Source: Apium graveolens
Taxonomy: Eukaryota > Streptophyta > Magnoliopsida > Apiales > Apiaceae
Direction of reading: 5' to 3'
Assembly: GCF_009905375.1 (NCBI RefSeq)
Contig: NC_133653.1
Span: forward strand, 91,065,671 to 91,129,670
DNA: 64,000 nt
In this document: one piece after another, positions 1-10,266 of the stretch
How the letters are laid out: each line of letters starts with the position of its first letter
How positions within the stretch are numbered: position 1 is the first letter of the stretch
Position numbers and translations under genes: made by a program
The notes under the pieces: model-generated
Seen by the model: only the letters and a program-made list of their open reading frames with translations
Databases searched by the model: none
Told to the model about the DNA's origin: nothing

Positions 1-1331
1 TCTGTCTCTAGCACTAAGTACAAGCAGTTGAATGAAAATGGACATTACGACGGCTATGTTTACGCGATTACCAATATTTATACTACTCCAATTCCTTACC
101 AATTCACTACAAACCACCCAACCATCAACAATACATCAAACACAACTTAGATCAAGGAAAAGTCAGCCCATAATCTCAAGTTTTTCCAACTCATTCAACC
201 ACAAAAATGATCTACTAACCATAACTTAAGATTCATTAACCATTAACCAAGATTCATCTCCAAAATCACCAAAAAACCAACCAAACTATCTAACATACAT
301 GGATCTTGCTATATATACATGGATATTTCTATATATACATTAATACATCCATAAACTCATCAAAACTCAAAGTTCAAACTATAAGTTAAAGGTGAAAGTT
401 GTTTATACCTCCTTGAAGCTTCCTAACACAACCCAAGAGCTTTGAATGCCTAAAAAAACCTTGATCCTTGCTTGTATAACCTTAACATTTCATAAAAATG
501 AAGAAAACTAACATTAGTTCTTGAAAGTTACTATTCATCATCACTTTTGATGATTTGTTTGCTTAGGTTAAGAATGAAATTTGACTTCTAAACTTCTACC
601 ATGCATTCACTAGTAGGTAAGGAAGCTATGGTAATTACCTTGTGATTTTAGAGAAAGAGAAGCTAAGATTTGGTTTTTTAAAAAAACCAACCGAGAGTTT
701 AGGTGGGGAAGAAGAAGAGAGCTTGCTTGATTCTTGAATTCTAAAGTTTATGAAATGATTTGCTTGGCTAGGATTAATCCTTCGTAAATATCTTCCTTTA
801 ACTTTAATAAAGTGATGACATCACCTCCATTACATCATCACAATGACACTTGTCCAAACTTTATGGTTGGATGATGTCACAACCCACTAATTCCATTTGA
901 TTAGTGCTTAATTACTTGGCTAATGGTCGTTATCTATTTTACGGTTCGCTTAACTTTCGTTCTCGTTTTTCGTTTGAGGGATCATATCCGGGATCTTATT
1001 ACTTGGGTTCCCCTAAACCTTTCTCAACATTTTATATTCCTTTTATGATCCTTTCTTATAATCCTTGAATTTAAATCATTTTAATCATGTTACCTTATAC
1101 TCAATTCTTTCGGTATCTGGTGGATTTTCGGGAAATATCAAAGTGTTCGAATTTGGATTCTGATGATCTTTACATACACTTATATACCATATGGAGTACT
1201 AATAAGATATCAGAATATTAATAAAAGAACTCCTATATAGTGTGGCATGAAAAGTTTTCTTAATTAGCATAATCAGTAAAATCACTATTCATAATGGTTA
1301 CAAAAAGTCCAAAATTTTTGGGGTTATTATA
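1..1331 (-). mobile_element. E0: partial long LTR of a Tekay-like Ty3 element
   Basis: The stretch reads like the right-hand 1.3 kb of the E5 LTRs at 31541-35506 and 41011-44976. Shared blocks include the 'acgacggctatgtttacgcg' segment near the start, the 'acggttcgcttaactttcgt' segment near 940, and the end block 'ttggggttatta' at 1319-1330. In this orientation it is the start of a minus-strand LTR, with its terminal CA changed to TA. It breaks the 5' LTR of E1, whose sequence resumes at 1332, so E0 is the younger insertion. The left part lies outside the window, so a solo LTR cannot be told from a full element. The small ORF at 32-229 inside it has no recognisable domain. Confidence 0.75.
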
Positions 1332-1783
1332 AAGATGCCTATCATAAAACTCATAGCCAGGAAACGGGTAGGAAGCAACCAGCTGTTCCGTAAGATGTTA
1401 GGTGTTGTACCTCAGGTAGATCGAATAAGCTAGATTGGTTTTCAGTTGTTTTTGGTCCGGCTTATTTACAAGTATGACTTATGTAAGATAATAAATAAGA
1501 AACGAATATTTGGCCGACGGACTAACCTTACTTAAAGGTTATTTTCGCGATAAGACTTAATTACTTTTGGGTTGTAATAATTATCAATTTGTGGATTGAT
1601 TTACTCTAGTAATGAATGGTTCGTTTCCAAGATAATAACCTACAAGTGTGTGTATGTGTGTGTGATAAGTATGGGGTTGTAAAGGTGTGAGTATTTCTAT
1701 ATTGTGATACGAGATAAGTGTTATAAAGCATTCAAGATATCGTGGCCTCCTAGATCCCCGACCCCGGATTTTGGGGCGCCACA
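1332..1783 (+). repeat. E1 5' LTR, 3' remnant
   Basis: It matches 26860-27302, the end of the E3 LTR, including the shared 'ccagctgttccgtaagatg' block and the closing 'cctagatcccc' segment. It ends in CA at 1783, four bases before the PBS. The upstream part of the LTR is displaced by E0. Confidence 0.85.
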
Positions 1784-1787
1784 GAAA

Positions 1788-1800
1788 TGGTATTAGAGCC
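1788..1800 (+). other. E1 primer binding site (initiator tRNA-Met type)
   Basis: TGGTATTAGAGCC lies four bases after the LTR end. It matches the usual plant tRNA-iMet site TGGTATCAGAGCC except for one C-to-T change. Confidence 0.85.
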
Positions 1801-1968
1801 TTAGGTTATCAAATCTAGGAAACGATAGGGTATAAAATACGTAGACATAAGAATAATAAATAATCAATTAGAGCTCAAGTCGAGTTCGCCATCGGGCTAT
1901 ATGGGTAGTCTTGACAGTTTTACCCTCAACGGAATTCCGACTCTAAGTTAGTAACACCTTGCCTATTA

Positions 1969-2661
1969 TGTCAGGTACCGGTGGAGCCTATGGGAGAGGT
2001 TGACCCTGTTGGTGATGTTATGGCCCCAGAGCGTGACCCTACTCCCGAGCCGGAGGACCCACCTATTGATGACTCAGATGATGACCCTATTGTGGACCCC
2101 CCGGAGGAGGAGACTAACTTCCCTGCCCCCATAGCTGATGATGTTGAGATGCCCCAGGGCGATGGTATAGACTGGACAGGCATAGAGATGTACCATCTCC
2201 CGAGCGTTCACCCTCATATACCTCACCCAGGGATGATGAGCCCTTTGTCATACACTGATGAGGACGAGGATGACAAGAAGGATGCCCAGGCCTACAAGTT
2301 TCATGACATATCCTTTAATGACCCAGACTCACCTCTACCACCCCCAGCGACCATACATGTAGCAGTGCATGACTGGATAGTGGCTTAGCTTAACGCTGAG
2401 ATCACCGCGACCTCTGCCCGCATTGTGGAGCTAAGACATGCACTGACTGCCGAGAGAGCCATCAGGCTAGGATACCCAGGGGACTTTAGAGCTACTTTCC
2501 CGACCATAGCTCGCATGGAGATTAATGGGATTGAGCTCCGTACCCAAGTGCAGATGAGGATGGCAGCGATGGGAGGATACATCCTAGTAGTTGATGCAGA
2601 GCTGATGTTGGCAGGAGCGATGAGGAGGGTTCGAGACCTCACGCGCAGTGACAGTGATTGA
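1969..2661 (+). pseudogene. Acidic leader ORF upstream of gag in E1
   Basis: One frame runs from about 1981 to 2661 with a single in-frame TAG at 2386. The first ATG, at 1969, is in another frame and meets a stop after 11 codons, so a small indel probably separates it from the rest. The N-terminal half is very rich in Asp, Glu and Pro. The C-terminal half resembles a short helical region (ELRHALTAERAIRLGYPGDF near 2427). It lies between the PBS and gag, where gag is normally first. A related acidic stretch follows the PBS of E5 (about 40620-40780, minus strand), so the ORF is a shared feature of this element family and not random reading. Function unknown; no catalytic motif seen. The next 375 bases, to 3036, hold nothing recognisable. 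Confidence 0.5.
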
Positions 2662-3036
2662 GAGGACAATGACTACTTATGGACCTTGTAAAGGGTTGGG
2701 TGACTTGTCACCAATTTTGTTAGGATAACTAGTAGTAGATAGCATTCCTAGCCCTTCAAGGTACCTGATATATGTATTTGTATTTCAGTATTCAGGACAA
2801 GCGGTTGATGTATTATATCCAGGTCATGTATGAACTCGGATAGTTGTTTTGTCCCCAAGATATAATCTGGGAGACCCTATGGTATATATCTAGCGGTTAT
2901 TAAGATATTGATTTCCATATTATTGCACTTGTTAAAAAAACATGCTAGATAATAAATGACATGCTTGCCTATGAATAAATTAATCCAAATGTAAATTTTT
3001 TTGCAACTGTATTGAAATATTTTCATTATCAGAACG

Positions 3037-3316
3037 ATGCCACCCTGTAGAAGAGGAACCAGGGCACGACCCACAGAATCTGTTAACCAACAACGAAATG
3101 GACCTGACCACATAGTAAATGAGGAAAGTGAAGAAGACCTGGACTATAATGAGTATGATTAGGAACAGTATGTCGAAGAAGAGGCTGAGGATACCCATTA
3201 GGGAGGGAACTCTATGAATGAGTTTATGAAACTTTTAAGGGCAAATCTGAACCAACAGCCCATTCCGCCACATCCATATATTTCCCAATAGACTATGACC
3301 ACCCGCGGCCTTTTTA
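3037..3316 (+). pseudogene. gag N-terminal remnant of E1
   Basis: ATG at 3037 opens a frame beginning MPPCRRGTRARPTES and continuing through an acidic stretch (EESEEDLDYNEYD) to MNEFMKLLRANLNQQP near 3214-3260, typical of the start of Tekay-type gag. It holds at least two in-frame stops (near 3160 and 3198). After about 3290 it runs directly into RT sequence. The capsid domain, zinc knuckle, protease and first half of RT are deleted. Confidence 0.7.
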
Positions 3317-4215
3317 GAGTTGATGGACAGAGTGTTCAAAAATTACCTAGATATATGTGTAATAGTTTTCATAGATGATATTTTAATCTACTTAAAGACA
3401 GAGCAAAAACATGCATAACATTTGAGGATAGTCTTAGAAAACTTGAGGAATGAGAAATTATATGCCAAGTTCTCGGAATGTGAGTTTTGGTTGAGGGAAG
3501 TTCAGTTCTTAGGACATGTGGTGAGTAGCAAAGGAGTTTTAGTCGACCCCGCCAAGATAGAGGCAATATGCAATTGGGAAAGCCGACTACCCCAACCGAA
3601 GTTAGGAGTTTTGTGGGTTTAAAAGGATATTACCGGAAATTCGTGCAGGAATTTGCCAAGATAGCCGGCCCATTGACTAGACTTACCCGCAAAACGGAAA
3701 AGTTCGTATGGATAGAGAAATATGAGGAAAGCTTTCAGGAACTAAAAAGAAGGCTGGTGTCAGCACCAGTGCTCACTATTCCTGATGGAAAGGGAGAGTT
3801 TGTGATATACAGTGACTCCTCACACAAAGGACTAGGATGTGTGCTTATGCAGCACGGAAAGGTTATTGCGTATGCCTCTCGGCAGTTGATGGAATATGAG
3901 ATCAGGTACCCAACTCACGATCTAGAATTAGCAGCCATAGTGTTTGCCCTCAAAATTTGGAGACACTACTTGTACGGTGAGAAATGTGAGATTTACACAG
4001 ACCATAAGATCCTCAAGTATTTTTTTACTCAGAAAGAACTGAACATGAGGCAGAGGAGGTGGTTAAAATTGATTAAGGACTACGACTGTGAAATTTTGTA
4101 TCACCTAGGTAAAGCCAATATGGTGGCTGACGCCCTCAGTAGAAAAGAGAGACTCAAAATGATGATGACATCTGAGGAGTTGGTAGGGAATTTGAAAAGA
4201 TGGAAATTGACGTGA
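3317..4215 (+). pseudogene. Reverse transcriptase C-terminal half and RNase H of E1
   Basis: The RT catalytic motif reads [11 protein letters not shown] near 3362-3395, followed by [18 protein letters not shown] (connection region). A one-base loss near 3585 shifts the frame; the sequence resumes as [20 protein letters not shown]. RNase H follows from about 3790, with the first acidic residue in [15 protein letters not shown], then [18 protein letters not shown], the second acidic residue in [12 protein letters not shown], and [13 protein letters not shown] at the end. An in-frame stop lies near 3417. The RT fingers and palm entry motifs are absent because of the upstream deletion. Confidence 0.85.
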
Positions 4216-5689
4216 GAATAACCGCTAAACGAACAGAAGGATTATTTGAGATTAAGCTAGTGTCGGAACTGACTGAAAAGATACGAGTGAGTCAGGAAAA
4301 GAAGATGAATGAAGAAAGAGAAATATTAACTGGTGAGGAAGTCAGATGCGAGAAAGATGAGAAAGGGATCATGAGGTATGCATCCCGAATTTGGATTCCA
4401 AATATGCAATAATTAAAGGATGAGCTGCTGCACGAAGGGCACAACTCCAGATATTCGATCCATCCAGGAAGTACGAAAATGTATTGTGACCTTAAGAAAT
4501 ATTATTGGTGGCCAAACATGAAAAGAGAAGTAGCAGAGTGGGTCAGCAAATGCTTGACATGCCAGAGATTGAAGGATGAACATCAGCGATCGAGTGGACT
4601 ATTACGGCCCCTGGAGATTCCAGAATGGAAATGGGAGTATATAGCCTGGATTTTGTGACCGGTCTACCAAGAACAAAAACCATTCACGATGCCATATGGG
4701 TCATCATATATAGACTGACCAAGTCTGCGCACTTCCTGCCGATCAACGAAAGGTACACCGTAGACAAGCTAGTGGATATTTACTTGAAGGAAAATATAGT
4801 GAGACACGGCGTCCCTATTGCCATAGTGTCAGATAGAGACCCAAGGTTTAATTCCCGATTTTGGACAAGCTTCCAAGAGTGTGTAGGCACCAGACTAAAT
4901 ATGAGTACTGCTTACCACTCTCAGACATATGGGCAAAGTGAAAGGACTATTCAGACTCTAGAAGATATGCTGCGAGTATGTGCCTTCGACTTTAAAGGGA
5001 ATTGGAATGACCACTTACCCCTGATCAAATTGGCCTACACCAATAGCTATCACTATAGCATAGGAATGCCTCCGTATGAAGCTCTTTACGGAAGAAGATG
5101 TCGCTCTCCCCTATGTTGGGATGATGTTGGAGAACACAAGATAATAGGGCCCCAGTTAGTCCAGTAAACCAGAGAGATCGTGGGACTCATTAGGAAGAGA
5201 CTGGTAGCTGATCAAGACAGACAAAAAAAGTATGCCGACCAGACCAGAAAAGATAGATAATATGAAGTAGGAGATTCAGTGTTGTTGAAGGTATCTCCAT
5301 GGAAAGGAGTAATGAGGTTTGGAAAGAAAGGGAAGTTGAGTCCCAAATTCATAGGACCCTTTGAAATTTTGAGGAGAATAGGACCTCTAGCTTACGAGCT
5401 CTCCTTGCCTCCTAATCTGCAATAAGTGCACAACATGTTCCACGTGTCAATGCTAAGGAAATACTATGCCGATGTGCGACATGTGATAGAGTATGAGCAG
5501 GTAGATTTATAACCAGACCTGACCAACGTTGAGCAACCGGTAAGGGTAATGGACCAAAAAGAACAAGTGTTGAGGAACAAGACTGTAAAGCTGGTTAGAA
5601 TCTTGTGGAGAAATCAAAATGTTGAAGAGTCAATTTGGGAACTAGAAGACACAATGAGAAATAGATATCCCCACCTATTTTCTAATTGA
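4216..5689 (+). pseudogene. Integrase and chromodomain of E1
   Basis: The zinc-binding HHCC module is visible at about 4430-4580 (HEGHNS...H...CLTCQR). The DDE core follows: D in LDFVTGLP (4640s), D in SDRDPRF (about 4830) and E in GQSERTIQ (about 4935). The C-terminal GPF motif (KFIGPFEILRRIGPLAYEL) is near 5350-5400. The tail (ILWRNQNVEESIWELED, about 5600-5650) is the chromodomain, which in this family directs insertion to marked chromatin. A one-base loss near 4645 and stops near 5165, 5258, 5423 and 5510 inactivate it. The last codon is TGA at 5687-5689. E3 carries the same region with different lesions. Confidence 0.85.
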
Positions 5690-5710
5690 TTCTGGGACGG
5701 AATTCTTGTT

Positions 5711-5722
5711 AGAAGGGAAGAC
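5711..5722 (+). other. E1 polypurine tract
   Basis: AGAAGGGAAGAC directly precedes the TG start of the 3' LTR. E3 has the equivalent tract before 23617. Confidence 0.75.
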
Positions 5723-7550
5723 TGTAATAACTCGAATTTTTGAGACTTTGTAAAACACTTAATGAAAAGTAACCCTGACAGATGAGAAAATATTTTTAGC
5801 CCACACTATGTTGTGCATGAGAAATTGAGTTTCGGAGTTGATAACATGATTATACGTACCAAATTAGTTTTCGAAGAAAATGAACTTTGAAAAATGACCG
5901 TATTCACGAACCATCAAGGATTACGGGAATCACAATATAATTACGAATTTAAAACTCTACCGATTTATATCCAAGAATGATACTTCAAAACATAAAGAAT
6001 GTACATGAAAGGATTTACACCGCGAACCGTTTACGAGAAATTATTATGAAAATGATTAAGTGACCGAACAAATATGTAAACGAATAAATAAACGTATCAA
6101 ACTAAACTAACTAACTGAGTCAAGGAAGTAATCATGGCTAGGTTACCAAATAGTAACTTAAGCTAGGTAGGGATGATCACCTAGGCTAGCAAATAGTAAC
6201 AATGAATAGTACAAGGGAGTACTTAGTTAGTAACCTAGCTTTGAATTTGTGCAAGCTAGCAAAGTTATGTATTAGATATACATATTTAGGATGATATATA
6301 CACATAAACAAAATCTTCAAGAGAAGCAACAAGAAGCATCAAAGCAAACTCTCTCTCTCCCTCACCTTCTTCCATTCGGCCCAAGCAAGAAAGAACAAGA
6401 AATTAAAATCAAAACCCTAAGTTCTAGTCATGGAAAAAATCCTCCATTTATTCTCAAGCTTCATACATCCTAAACTAAGGTAAGATAAATTTTTAAGCTC
6501 ATTTTATCAAGGTTTGATGGGTGAAATAAATTCAAGAAAGATGATAATGAATAGTATGAATAGTAACTTTTCTTTGGTTATTAATTTTAATGGTTGATCT
6601 AGGTTCCAAAAACCCTACTAAGCACTCCCAAGACTTCACCATCATCAAGAACACATCTCAAGATTTCAATAAAGGTATAAATCTTTGACCCATCTTGATT
6701 TAAGGTTTAAGTTCAAGAATCTTTTGGAACCTTGTTATAAACTTAGTTTTATGGTTGATTTATTGTAATCTTGATGTTTAGTTAATTAGTTCTAAGGTTG
6801 ATGATTATTGCCTCAAGAACATGATGTTATTGAGAGGATTTAGTGCTGGGATGATTATTTGATGATTGTTGGTGGTATTATAGAGATTTAAGACGTAAAT
6901 AAAACTCGGATCGTAATCGTAATCTCACTAAAACGAACAAAACTCAACATTAAGTTTCTGCAGAAAGTTCCGAATATATAAACTGTAGTTTCTTGAAAAA
7001 TAACATTTGATAATGATATAAAATGTTATAAGGATCGTTTAAGTGCTTGAATTGCTTGATTCCGATTTACGGATCGAAAGTTATGACCGTTTTAGTAAAA
7101 GTGAATTACGTGACAAAAACTGCTATGAATTACGAACTTTGGAAATAGAAATGATCTACTTAAGAATATTTATAAATCATGAAATTTTTAAAGAGAGTAG
7201 TAAATACAGTTCCTTACCTTTTATAAAAATTTCAAATGAAAATAATGATTTGTCAATTTTATAAAAATAACGTAACCAAGACCGCGCGATTAGAAAACCA
7301 TTAGAAATCATAAGCGAAACTGACGATGAAAATGTAAACTGGCATAAGGTACTTCGAAAAGGAAGCGTGACATGAATAAGTACTTAAAGGAATAATAAGG
7401 GTAAAATAAGTTTGGTGAACGAATAATAAGTAGCATATGAGTACGAGTCGCCATAAATTAAAACAGGATCTAACAAAACGGTTTATATTTATGGTTATAG
7501 ATTTCCGAGCGGACCCTAGAGCATCCTCCACCTTGAAATACCCAGACAAG
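5723..7550 (+). repeat. E1 3' LTR, truncated
   Basis: It starts TGTAATAACTCGAATTTTTG, matches the E3 LTR from 23617 for about 1.8 kb and stops abruptly at 7550 inside 'cttgaaatacccag'. From there the E3 copy continues with different sequence. The join to E2 shares a short AAGTTT-like microhomology. Small ORFs at 6291-6473 and 7043-7264 are not supported as genes. Confidence 0.85.
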
Positions 7551-8345
7551 TTTCTTTTTGTGAGATGCCCGTTGCTGTGCCCATGAGTGTGGTGCGAGAG
7601 TTTTATGTGAACGCCAAGGAGGAGAAGAATGGCTTCACGATGGTGAGGGGGAGGACTTTAGAGTACAGTGCTTATGCTATCAAGACGGTGATTGAGCAGC
7701 CTGCGAGGAAAGTGGGTCAGGATACTTGGAACGATAAGACTCCGGAGGACTATGATTTGGATCTCATCATTGCTACTCTCTGTGTGCCTGAGACTCATTA
7801 AAAGTTCAAGAGGGGCACTACTGCTTACTCCATGTTCCCTGTTTCGTGCATGAATAGGTTCACATGGGCTTGGAACTCGTTTATTTGTGCTAACATCATG
7901 CCATCTTTGCATGTGCATGAGGTTACTGTGGAGCGTGCTCGCCTCCTGTGGGGTATTCTTCAGGGTCATTACATTGATTTGTGGATGGTGATTTATCAGG
8001 GGATTATGAGATTCTTGAGAGGAGGTACTACAGGTGTTATTCCGTATGCGTCTGTTATGACGAAGTTATGTGTGGCAGTTGGTGTTCATTGGCTCGCACA
8101 TGAGCAGCTACAGATTCCCAGTGCTCCTATTGACAGTTCTACGCTGCACAGCATGGTTGAGTGGGGAGGAAGTAAGCCCGATCCTAAGGGGCTTGGTTAC
8201 ACATTTGATCATCTGCCAGGAGGTGTGCTCCATGATCAGATGTATGTTGGTGGTATGCAACAAGCAAATAGAGCAGCTTGGAGAGCTCGGTTAGGAGAGG
8301 AGGGTAGTTTATCGCAACAGTAGCAGCAGGAGGTAGCAGGAGCAG
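7551..8345 (+). pseudogene. E2 left-unit copy of the extra ORF, 5' truncated
   Basis: This is a second copy of the frame at 16219-17172, starting at the codons that match 16424. One frame runs to a TAG at 8321-8323 and is interrupted by TAA at 7799-7801. That is the same codon position as the TGA at 16672 in the other copy. Segments such as TVERARLLWGILQGHYIDL and MVEWGGSKPDPKGLGYTFDH are shared. Shortly after 8345 the copy skips about 1.1 kb relative to the right unit and resumes at 'agtctagcttttattc', which corresponds to 18345. Confidence 0.8.
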
Positions 8346-8673
8346 ATATTGGAGTAGGTTTTGAGTCTAGCTTTTATTCTATTTATAAACTTGAGATTGT
8401 TTTGATAAATAGTGAGTCATGATTGCCGATCTAGTTGCGATAGTATATCTGTAAGCATCTGCACACACGCACGTCTCTAGGTTGTAGGTTGATTTGTGAG
8501 ATTTGATTGATATTTATGCGAATAACTGTATTTGATGAGGTATTGCTTGTTGATTGGTTTAGTTATTCTATGGGGATTGTTGCATTCATATTAGTTGCAT
8601 TCATGCATTTTTAATTCTTGTTCTTTGAGTCTATTTATTCTTGAGGAAAACCATTGATTCAAGTTTGGGGGTA
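8346..8673 (+). other. E2 left-unit 3' untranslated region and purine tract
   Basis: It matches 18341-18654 nearly base for base. It ends in the purine-rich 'aagtttgggggta' at 8661-8673, directly before the LTR. A purine tract before the left LTR is the sign of tandem units. Confidence 0.8.
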
Positions 8674-8919
8674 TGTTGAGTAGCATTTATGACACTTTAT
8701 TACGCTCTAATAAGCTTTGAATTGATGCATTTGTACTCAAGTTGTTAAGTGTTTTAACGTGTTTTCGAGTGTTTTTGCATTTCATGCATTATCTAGGTAA
8801 TCAGGTGAATTAGCATTGTTTTGGTGCTAATTTGGTGTCAAAGTGGTGTTGGAATAAAAGCTCGTTGGAAGTCGGCTCAAATCTGTAAGAAAAATGAAGA
8901 AGTCAAGTTCTTGCAGAAG

Positions 8920-9010
8920 CCCAGCGCGCCCGCGCTAATCAAGCGTGTGGCCGCGCCCAAAGTACAGAAAGCCAGCGCGCCTGCACTGATCAAGGCGCGG
9001 TCGCGCCGTG
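8920..9010 (+). repeat. GC-rich hairpin module, two copies, in the left E2 LTR
   Basis: Two roughly 35-bp units start AGCGCGCCCGCGCT and AGCGCGCCTGCACT. Each has a central TGATCA or TAATCA flanked by near-complementary GCGCG arms. They stand out sharply from the AT-rich surroundings and lie about 70 bp upstream of the LTR TATA box. Confidence 0.8.
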
Positions 9011-9077
9011 TCGGGATGACAGATTCCTGTTTCTACTTGGTTTCTGAGAGAAAGAATTCTACACTGCATGGGGCTGC

Positions 9078-9088
9078 TATATAAATAT
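9078..9088 (+). promoter_or_regulatory. TATA box of the left E2 LTR
   Basis: CTATATAAATA, mid-LTR; the matching CTATATAAAC lies at 19058-19067 in the right LTR. Confidence 0.6.
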
Positions 9089-10132
9089 CTTTAGGTCATT
9101 TTTAATAAATCATCAAGCTATATCAAGCCAGAGACATATCAAGGAGAGTCGTAAGAAGACCATATTAGCACAAATCAGCAAAGACGAAGAAGACCTTGTT
9201 TTTACTTGTGAACCTTTGTTTTAATTGTAACTTGGATGTTAGTTTTCTTATTTGTGAACTTTACTCTTGTTTTGTACTTAGTTTTATTTATTTGTTATAA
9301 AGACTACATTTGTTATATCATGCTTTCATCGAAACCCACGTTGATGATGAGTCTGATTATGGGCTAATCGTTATCATGGGGTTCTAGCAGATTTATTAAT
9401 GGATTTCTTTAGTTAAATTTTTTTGATGCCTTAGTATGTGGTGATTGATAGATATCCTAGTATTGGTTGTGTGTATTCGTCTTATGAGCGTCGCGAAGTT
9501 ATAAGATAGTGTGTTAATTTTTAATGAAGCGAAAGTGAATTTAAGGATTTAGAACTTGTCATGCTAGCATAGTTTTATGTATTTATTATGCATGATTCGT
9601 AGGTAATTTTAACCATCTTACTTGCCCTATGTAATCAAGATAGATAACTTGTGCTTAAACCGTTATGTTGTCAAATGCTATAGACATATAGGGTCTCAAT
9701 ATAATTGGTGTCTATTCATCTTCAATCTCGTTTGTGGATGTCTGGTAGTATGGTACTCGTGCAATGAAAATTGGCGTTTATCAGTTTCGTGTTGTCTGAT
9801 TAGTGTCATCACCTTTGCATTCTAAGGTTAAGAACAATAAGGCTATTGAATAAAGTATTTATGAAGTTAGAATCCCATGTTTGTCATATTTATTATTTCA
9901 ACCAAACTTATTATCTTAGTTATAATTGTTAGTTTAATTCTTAGTTATAAATAATCTCAATTTGTTATCGTCTTAGCATTGAATAATAATTATACATAGT
10001 TGCTTAAGTGCGTGAATTAATTAGTTAACCAATACAGTCTATGTGGGAATGAACTAGAAATGATTCTATACTACTTGCGAACTCGTATACTTGTGTGTAT
10101 TATTAACGCGTGTTTAGCGACTAACAAGTTTT

Positions 10133-10150
10133 TGGCGTCGCTGCCGGGGA
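10133..10150 (+). other. E2 primer binding site (tRNA-Asp type)
   Basis: TGGCGTCGCTGCCGGGGA, six bases after the LTR end, resembles the tRNA-Asp complementary site typical of Athila elements (TGGCGCCGTTGCCGGGGA). Confidence 0.85.
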
Positions 10151-10266
10151 CTGCAGTGTTAATTTATAGTTTATGTGCTTTCCATCAGTGGTCGTTAAAT
10201 TTCATTTACTCGGACATTGTTACTTATTTGTTCCTTATCTTATTTCAGGTACTCTAGCGAGGGTGT

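Larger units (their letters stand above)
1332..7550 (+). mobile_element. E1: defective Tekay-like Ty3 chromovirus
   Basis: The order is LTR remnant (1332-1783), PBS (1788), acidic leader ORF, gag start, RT C-terminal half, RNase H, integrase, chromodomain, purine tract (5711-5722) and 3' LTR (5723-7550, truncated). The C-terminal chromodomain and the lack of an envelope place it with plant chromoviruses; the long LTR (about 3.7 kb in E3) fits the Tekay/Del group. About 2.5 kb of gag, protease and RT are missing, and stops and frameshifts break the rest. The 3' LTR stops at 7550, where Athila-like internal sequence starts. Confidence 0.85.
8674..10126 (+). repeat. E2 LTR, left copy (1453 bp)
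   Basis: It starts TGTTGAGTAGCATTTATG and ends GCGACTAACA. It matches 18655-20106 along its length with scattered substitutions. A GC-rich block (8920-9010) precedes a TATA box at 9078-9088. The pyrimidine-rich start of transcription would be near 9110. Confidence 0.9.

Noticed and set aside
1971..2183. Ser/Gly-rich ORF on the minus strand opposite the acidic leader ORF
   Set aside because: Mirror image of the Asp/Glu/Pro codons on the plus strand; no independent support.
9622..9825. Cys-rich small ORF in the E2 LTR
   Set aside because: The partner LTR (19600-19800) disrupts it, and it has no signal peptide pattern.
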